A DNA stretch of 9,890 bases from Candidatus Woesearchaeota archaeon (GTDB lineage: Archaea; Nanobdellota; Nanobdellia; Woesearchaeales; UBA12501), in the NCBI GenBank assembly GCA_016177345.1, contig JACOVM010000041.1, forward strand, positions 1 through 9,890, in the 5' to 3' direction. The position numbers and the translations under genes are program-made. The notes below the pieces were generated by a model. The model saw only the letters and a list, made by a program, of their open reading frames with translations. It did not search any database and was not told the origin of the DNA. Positions 7,369-9,890 of the stretch are shown piece by piece. Numbering within the stretch: the stretch's first letter is position 1; each line of letters opens with the position of its first letter.

Positions 7369-7400
7369 TTCGACTCTGAGGGGGGACTTTTTTCTTCAAG
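7369..7400 (+). pseudogene. Truncated copy of the tRNA-Tyr 3' end and terminator
   Basis: From the T-loop through the terminator, this segment repeats 7237-7269 of tRNA-Tyr: TTCGA, one changed base, TCTG, a two-base loss in the T stem, then AGGGGGGAC, six T and CTTCAA unchanged. No matching 5' half (CCCCCCT acceptor, D arm, GTA anticodon) precedes it, and the T stem is broken, so it cannot make a tRNA on its own. It is a relic of a duplication, or an old integration scar at a tRNA 3' end. Confidence 0.7.
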
Positions 7401-7401
7401 G

Positions 7402-7408
7402 AAAAAAA
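7402..7408 (-). terminator. T-run terminator of the cysteine-cluster operon
   Basis: Read on the minus strand, seven consecutive T come 23 bases after the stop codon at 7432-7434. This is a likely end for the two-gene transcript and keeps it from running into the tRNA-Tyr region. Confidence 0.6.
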
Positions 7409-7431
7409 GTGCAACAATCAATAAAACGCTG

Positions 7432-8256
7432 TTATCTCTGAATCACTCGAAGAGGATTTCTTGCCTGTTCTTTTTTAAAAAGCCGCCGCAATCTTGCAGT
7501 GGTGCCTTGATAGGAACGGATAGCCTGCTCGTCCAAATTCTCAAATCGTTGCGTGATCGCATCTCGATAGATAACATAAAAAATCGATCGCAGGCAAGCG
7601 CGATATTGATCCATTGATACAGGTATTCTTTGACGAGAATGTTCATGAATGAAGAATACTGTTTGCTGAAGCCGCTTGGATCTCTGGTGATTTCCCTCTG
7701 GATCACGTGTCATCTGCAAGCTAACTGCTTGATCCACATAATTATCAATACCCTCTTCTGCCCTAAGTTGAACTACAGGAGGATTTTCCTGCCAGAATAA
7801 GTGCTGTTCAATACTTGCCTCATCGCTCATTATCCCCTTAAGTTCTTGTGCAAATCTCCTTTGGTCTTTTGAAAGCTGAACATTGCTCATACAGTCGTAT
7901 CCACCAGAAGTGTAATAAGCAACATCACTGCGCGAAAACAAAAAAGAAAAGAAAGGAAAGCTTGCGCACCCCAATGGCCGATGGTCATAAACACCACATT
8001 TCAAATTAGGAGTGAGGTACGGGCACGGGTCATGAAGAAGGCCAAGCAAGATCAGCCATTGGTTCTTCTCATTCGTCTTCGTAACTGAAACATCGCCAAC
8101 CTCATGCCAGACCTCCACTGGAGAACGTCCCGTTGCTTCACCTAATCGAAGATAATCACCAACGCTTAATGTAACTGGTGTTTCAATAGAGCTGCAGCAC
8201 TTCGCCCCTTCACAAAGGTTTCCTGGATCACAGCGAAAATATGGCTGTTGGGTCAT
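7432..8256 (-). CDS. YkgJ-type cysteine-cluster protein, second of a tandem pair
   Basis: A 274-residue protein of the CxxxCxxCC (YkgJ/UPF0153) family, thought to bind a zinc ion or an iron-sulfur cluster; its reaction is unknown. The N-terminal cluster is C9, C15, C20 and C21 (spacing CX5CX4CC); the second set is C78, C87 and C97 in DPCPYLTPNLKCGVYDHRPLGC, with C122 as a likely further ligand. CGVYDHRPLGCASFPF is the family hallmark (C-x-IY-x-x-RP-x-x-C-x-x-FP). The rest (about 130-274) is mostly helical, basic at the end, and longer than in minimal family members. It shares its architecture and all eight cysteine positions with the upstream gene. Its ATG overlaps the upstream TGA as ATGA and a GAGG sits 8 bases before it, so translation is probably coupled. 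Confidence 0.85.
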   Translation of the reverse strand: MTQQPYFRCDPGNLCEGAKCCSSIETPVTLSVGDYLRLGEATGRSPVEVWHEVGDVSVTKTNEKNQWLILLGLLHDPCPYLTPNLKCGVYDHRPLGCASFPFFSFLFSRSDVAYYTSGGYDCMSNVQLSKDQRRFAQELKGIMSDEASIEQHLFWQENPPVVQLRAEEGIDNYVDQAVSLQMTRDPEGNHQRSKRLQQTVFFIHEHSRQRIPVSMDQYRACLRSIFYVIYRDAITQRFENLDEQAIRSYQGTTARLRRLFKKEQARNPLRVIQR

Positions 8257-9143
8257 CGAATAATCCTCAATCTGGCTAATTGTTTCTGATCTTCTTCTAG
8301 CCTCCTCAAGATCTTTTTACGCTCTTTGTCAAATCGTTGGAAATCAATTCTTGCATTTCTGTCAAGATGAGCAAAGTGTTCTGCAATATCATCCTGGTAA
8401 AGGGCATACACCACGACCTCGAACGCGTTGATGTAAGAAAACGTCAACTGTTGTACCTGCTGTGTACCTCCCATTTGTTCTTGGATAGTGGAAGGAGCCT
8501 GTTGAATTATTGGCCGTGCAGTATGTAACCGGTTGGATAACTCATCAACTCCTTTTGGATCTCGGTGTGCTTGAACGCGATGTGCTGTTAAGTATAATCC
8601 AAGAACGTCATCCACTGTTGAACAAGGAATAATTGGCTGTTCTCCTTTCCAAAAAGTGCGAAGCATGGCCTCCTCTTCTTCCATCATTAAAGAATAAAGT
8701 TCTTGGCCTGCCCGTGTTTGAGCTGCAGAAAATTGAATGCTATGCAAACAACGGTAGGCGTGACTGACGTTCTTCCGAACATTCTTGGACGTAGGGCCAG
8801 TGCCGGTAAGGAATGGCTCAGCTGCGTTATCAAGAAAAGGAAACCCTGCACAGGTTGTTGGCCTCTTCTCATAGACACCGCATCTTCCCTCAGGGGTGAG
8901 GTAAACACAAGGGTCATGGCGAAGGCCAAGATTGACCACTACAAATCCTTCCTCTGCCGCCGTAAGAAGAACATTTCCTTTTGTTCTCCAAATATGTTCT
9001 GGCGCTTCTCCTGTAAGCTCGCTCAACCGCAAATAGTCAGAAACAAGCAGGCGAGGCTCAGACTCTGGCCTGGTACAGCAGGCCACGTTATCGCACAATG
9101 TCGAGGGATCACAACGAAAATAGGTTGGTATTGAAGGAGGCAT
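8253..9143 (-). CDS. YkgJ-type cysteine-cluster protein, first of a tandem pair
   Basis: A 296-residue paralogue of the next gene. Cysteines C11, C17, C22, C23 (CX5CX4CC), C79, C88, C98 and C132 match the partner position for position. The start FRCDPSTLC, the helix SDYLRLSELTGE and the hallmark CGVYEKRPTTCAGFPFL agree with the family. The C-terminal half (about 140-296) has a shared DPKG/DPEG stretch followed by helices, and ends in a Lys/Arg-rich amphipathic segment (273-296). Metal or Fe-S binding is inferred from the family; no substrate is known. The ATG at 9143 is supported by a TATA box about 24 bases upstream, implying a leaderless message. A heterodimer of the two products is possible, since they are co-transcribed and coupled. 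Confidence 0.85.
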   Translation of the reverse strand: MPPSIPTYFRCDPSTLCDNVACCTRPESEPRLLVSDYLRLSELTGEAPEHIWRTKGNVLLTAAEEGFVVVNLGLRHDPCVYLTPEGRCGVYEKRPTTCAGFPFLDNAAEPFLTGTGPTSKNVRKNVSHAYRCLHSIQFSAAQTRAGQELYSLMMEEEEAMLRTFWKGEQPIIPCSTVDDVLGLYLTAHRVQAHRDPKGVDELSNRLHTARPIIQQAPSTIQEQMGGTQQVQQLTFSYINAFEVVVYALYQDDIAEHFAHLDRNARIDFQRFDKERKKILRRLEEDQKQLARLRIIR

Positions 9144-9162
9144 ACTTGGTGGAAAAAAGCGG

Positions 9163-9172
9163 TTTATATAAC
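9163..9172 (-). promoter_or_regulatory. TATA box of the cysteine-cluster operon
   Basis: Minus-strand GTTATATAAA is centred about 24 bases before the ATG at 9143, giving a leaderless two-gene transcript. Confidence 0.7.
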
Positions 9173-9207
9173 ACTATGCCATCCTATCCTCGTCACAAAA
9201 TAACAAT

Positions 9208-9220
9208 CTTTATAAATAGG
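9208..9220 (+). promoter_or_regulatory. TATA box upstream of the candidate small RNA
   Basis: CTTTATAAATAGG is the best archaeal TATA box in the window. A start about 25 bases on (near 9235-9240) would be some 90 bases before tRNA-Asp, so it probably drives a small RNA or a leader containing the hairpin at 9251-9301. Confidence 0.65.
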
Positions 9221-9234
9221 CGAGTTCTCCTGCG

Positions 9235-9301
9235 ATTATGGCAGGTTTATCTTTCTTTTGATGATTTAAGCTAAGAGAATAGCTTAAGCGCTGAAAGAAG
9301 G
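9235..9301 (+). ncRNA. Candidate kink-turn small RNA (box C/D-like hairpin)
   Basis: A stem of seven pairs, CTTTCTT (9251-9257) with AAGAAGG (9295-9301), is followed by a C-box-like TGATGA (9259-9264) and a D-box-like CTGA (9291-9294) placed opposite each other. Beyond them lies a nine-pair hairpin (9265-9273 with 9280-9288, loop AGAGAA). This is the arrangement of a kink-turn, the site bound by archaeal L7Ae. The 26 bases between the boxes are paired and too short for a normal two-guide C/D RNA, and no D'/C' boxes are seen, so a methylation guide is unlikely. The 5' end is inferred from the TATA box. It could instead be a tRNA leader element. Confidence 0.4.
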
Positions 9302-9310
9302 GTAAATAAG
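9302..9310 (+). promoter_or_regulatory. Possible TATA box for tRNA-Asp
   Basis: GTAAATAAG lies about 23-27 bases before the tRNA at 9329. It is a weaker box than the one at 9208, but better placed for this tRNA. Confidence 0.4.
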
Positions 9311-9328
9311 GCTTGGAATCCATAAAAT

Positions 9329-9445
9329 GCCTTGGTAGTGTAGTCCGGTCTAGCATGAAGCCCTGTCGAGGCTTCGACCCGGGTTCAAAAAGAGCTTTGG
9401 ACCGTTACTTGGAATCCAAGGCTGTTGAAAGTCCCGGCCAAGGCG
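9329..9445 (+). tRNA. tRNA-Asp (GTC) with an intron in the T-loop
   Basis: The acceptor stem is GCCTTGG (9329-9335) with CCAAGGC (9438-9444), discriminator G9445. The D stem GTGT/GCAT includes wobble pairs. The anticodon stem is AAGCC/GGCTT with loop CTGTCGA and anticodon GTC (9365-9367). The T stem CCGGG (9379-9383) pairs with CCCGG (9433-9437), but the T-loop is interrupted: removing 42 bases (9390-9431) between positions 59 and 60 restores TTCAAAT. The anticodon loop has no intron. CCA is not encoded. Seven T follow directly. Confidence 0.93.
9390..9431 (+). other. Non-canonical intron at position 59/60 of tRNA-Asp
   Basis: The splice sites form a textbook BHB: central helix TTCA (9384-9387) with TGAA (9426-9429), three-base bulges AA^A and AG^T, and an intron helix of AGAGCTTTGGA (9391-9401) with TCCAAGGCTGT (9415-9425), one mismatch and one wobble. 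Introns outside the anticodon loop are known from crenarchaea and some other archaea and need a splicing endonuclease of broad specificity. Confidence 0.88.
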
Positions 9446-9452
9446 TTTTTTT
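9446..9452 (+). terminator. T-run terminator after tRNA-Asp
   Basis: Seven T start right after the discriminator base. tRNA-Lys begins 31 bases later; the space between is A-rich without a clear TATA box, so tRNA-Lys may depend on partial read-through. Confidence 0.65.
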
Positions 9453-9482
9453 CCTTTGCCCAAAAAAACGAAAAAACGCTGT

Positions 9483-9591
9483 GGGCCGGTAGCTCAGCCT
9501 GGTAGAGCATCTGACTTTTAGGTTGCAACAGGGACATACGGTTGGAACGTAAGAAATCAGGTGGTCGTGAGTCCGAATCTCACCCGGCCCG
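9483..9591 (+). tRNA. tRNA-Lys (TTT) with a 35-base intron and C55
   Basis: The acceptor stem is GGGCCGG (9483-9489) with CCGGCCC (9584-9590), discriminator G9591. The D stem is GCTC/GAGC, and the anticodon stem is TCTGA (9510-9514) with TCAGG (9557-9561). The anticodon TTT is at 9517-9519. The T stem is GTGAG/CTCAC. An intron (9521-9555) lies between positions 37 and 38. The T-loop reads TCCGAAT: position 55 is C, where nearly every elongator tRNA has U (pseudouridine). Every stem otherwise pairs well, so the gene does not look decayed. CCA is not encoded. Confidence 0.93.
9521..9555 (+). other. Intron of tRNA-Lys
   Basis: Thirty-five bases after position 37. The 3' bulge would be AA^A and the central helix CTT with AAG (9551-9553); a fourth pair is lost to a T-T mismatch, so the BHB is relaxed. 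The boundaries could shift by a base. Confidence 0.75.
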
Positions 9592-9638
9592 TTTTCCATC
9601 CAATCCGCCTCATGTACGATCGATAGCAGGAAACGACC

Positions 9639-9887
9639 ATGACTGGAAAAAAAGAACAAGCGGGGGCCAGCCACATCCTTGTCCCTCTCCATTCAAAGCT
9701 AGGGGAGAAAGACAAGAAAGAGCTCCTGAAAAAATATCGTATCACCATCCGAGAGCTTCCGAAAATATTTGCAACTGATGCTGCCATCTCCAGCCTTGAC
9801 GTCAAGCAAGGCGACATCATCAAGATCACGAGAAAAAGCCCGACGGCAGGAGAGACCGTCTTTTACCGGGGAGTGCTGAATGCGTAA
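9639..9887 (+). CDS. rpoH: DNA-directed RNA polymerase subunit H
   Basis: Eighty-two residues, the usual size of archaeal RpoH, which matches the C-terminal domain of eukaryotic Rpb5 and sits at the jaw of RNA polymerase near downstream DNA. Recognisable are HILVPLHSKL (12-21), LLKKYRITIRELPKI (29-43), a D-A-A where most relatives have D-P-A/V (47-49), and the ending VKQGDIIKITRKSPTAGETVFYRGV (55-79). In archaea rpoH normally starts the rpoH-rpoB-rpoA operon, so rpoB is expected just past the window's right edge. No TATA box is seen in the 47 bases after tRNA-Lys; AGGAAA about 8 bases before the ATG is a weak Shine-Dalgarno. It may be transcribed together with the tRNA and freed by tRNA processing. 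Confidence 0.95.
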   Translation: MTGKKEQAGASHILVPLHSKLGEKDKKELLKKYRITIRELPKIFATDAAISSLDVKQGDIIKITRKSPTAGETVFYRGVLNA

Positions 9888-9890
9888 CTA

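Noticed and set aside
7369..7400. 3' half of a split tRNA
   Set aside because: The T stem is broken by the two-base loss and no BHB-type leader matching a 5' half is seen in this window.
9259..9294. Standard box C/D methylation-guide RNA
   Set aside because: Only 26 bases separate the boxes, they pair with each other, and no D'/C' boxes are visible; kept as a kink-turn candidate instead.
9405..9829. Minus-strand frames across tRNA-Asp, tRNA-Lys and rpoH
   Set aside because: They are antisense to three certain genes. Phrases such as GEIRTHDH are a known artefact of translating tRNA genes.

Overview
The window comes from an archaeon. It ends with rpoH, the small archaeal/eukaryotic-type RNA polymerase subunit (Rpb5 C-terminal homologue). 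It carries three tRNA genes whose introns can be folded near bulge-helix-bulge (BHB) splice sites. Most protein genes have a TATA-like box about 25-30 bases before the start codon, as expected for leaderless archaeal mRNAs. No gene fixes the phylum. Moderate GC, compact spacing and many tRNA introns would fit a DPANN-type or other uncultured lineage, but that is only a guess.

Layout. Bases 1-272 are the end of a PIN-domain (VapC-like) gene cut by the window edge. A MEMO-family gene (minus) and a SAM-dependent methyltransferase with a THUMP-like C-terminal region (plus) diverge from a 68-base promoter region. Two minus-strand thiamine diphosphate (ThDP) enzymes follow: a complete acetolactate-synthase-like protein (613 aa), and upstream of it a 904-aa protein that joins a mannose-6-phosphate-isomerase-type cupin region to a second, partly degenerate ThDP-enzyme unit. 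They share a C-terminal signature resembling ThDP enzymes of surface-sugar clusters, and are the most unusual protein-coding part of the window. Next come an intron-containing tRNA-Tyr, a hairpin-rich spacer ending in a damaged copy of the tRNA 3' end, and a minus-strand two-gene operon of YkgJ-type cysteine-cluster paralogues coupled by an ATGA overlap. The right end holds a candidate kink-turn small RNA, tRNA-Asp (intron in the T-loop), tRNA-Lys (anticodon-loop intron and a C at position 55) and rpoH.

Working together. The two ThDP genes look like a functional pair, possibly subunits or successive steps of a branched-sugar or acyloin-forming pathway; each has its own likely promoter. The right end is information-processing: tRNAs plus the start of an RNA polymerase operon (rpoB is expected next, outside the window). 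The MEMO, methyltransferase and YkgJ genes are conserved in archaea but lack a firmly assigned reaction. No CRISPR array, transposase, integrase or rRNA is visible, and no gap between genes exceeds 300 bases.
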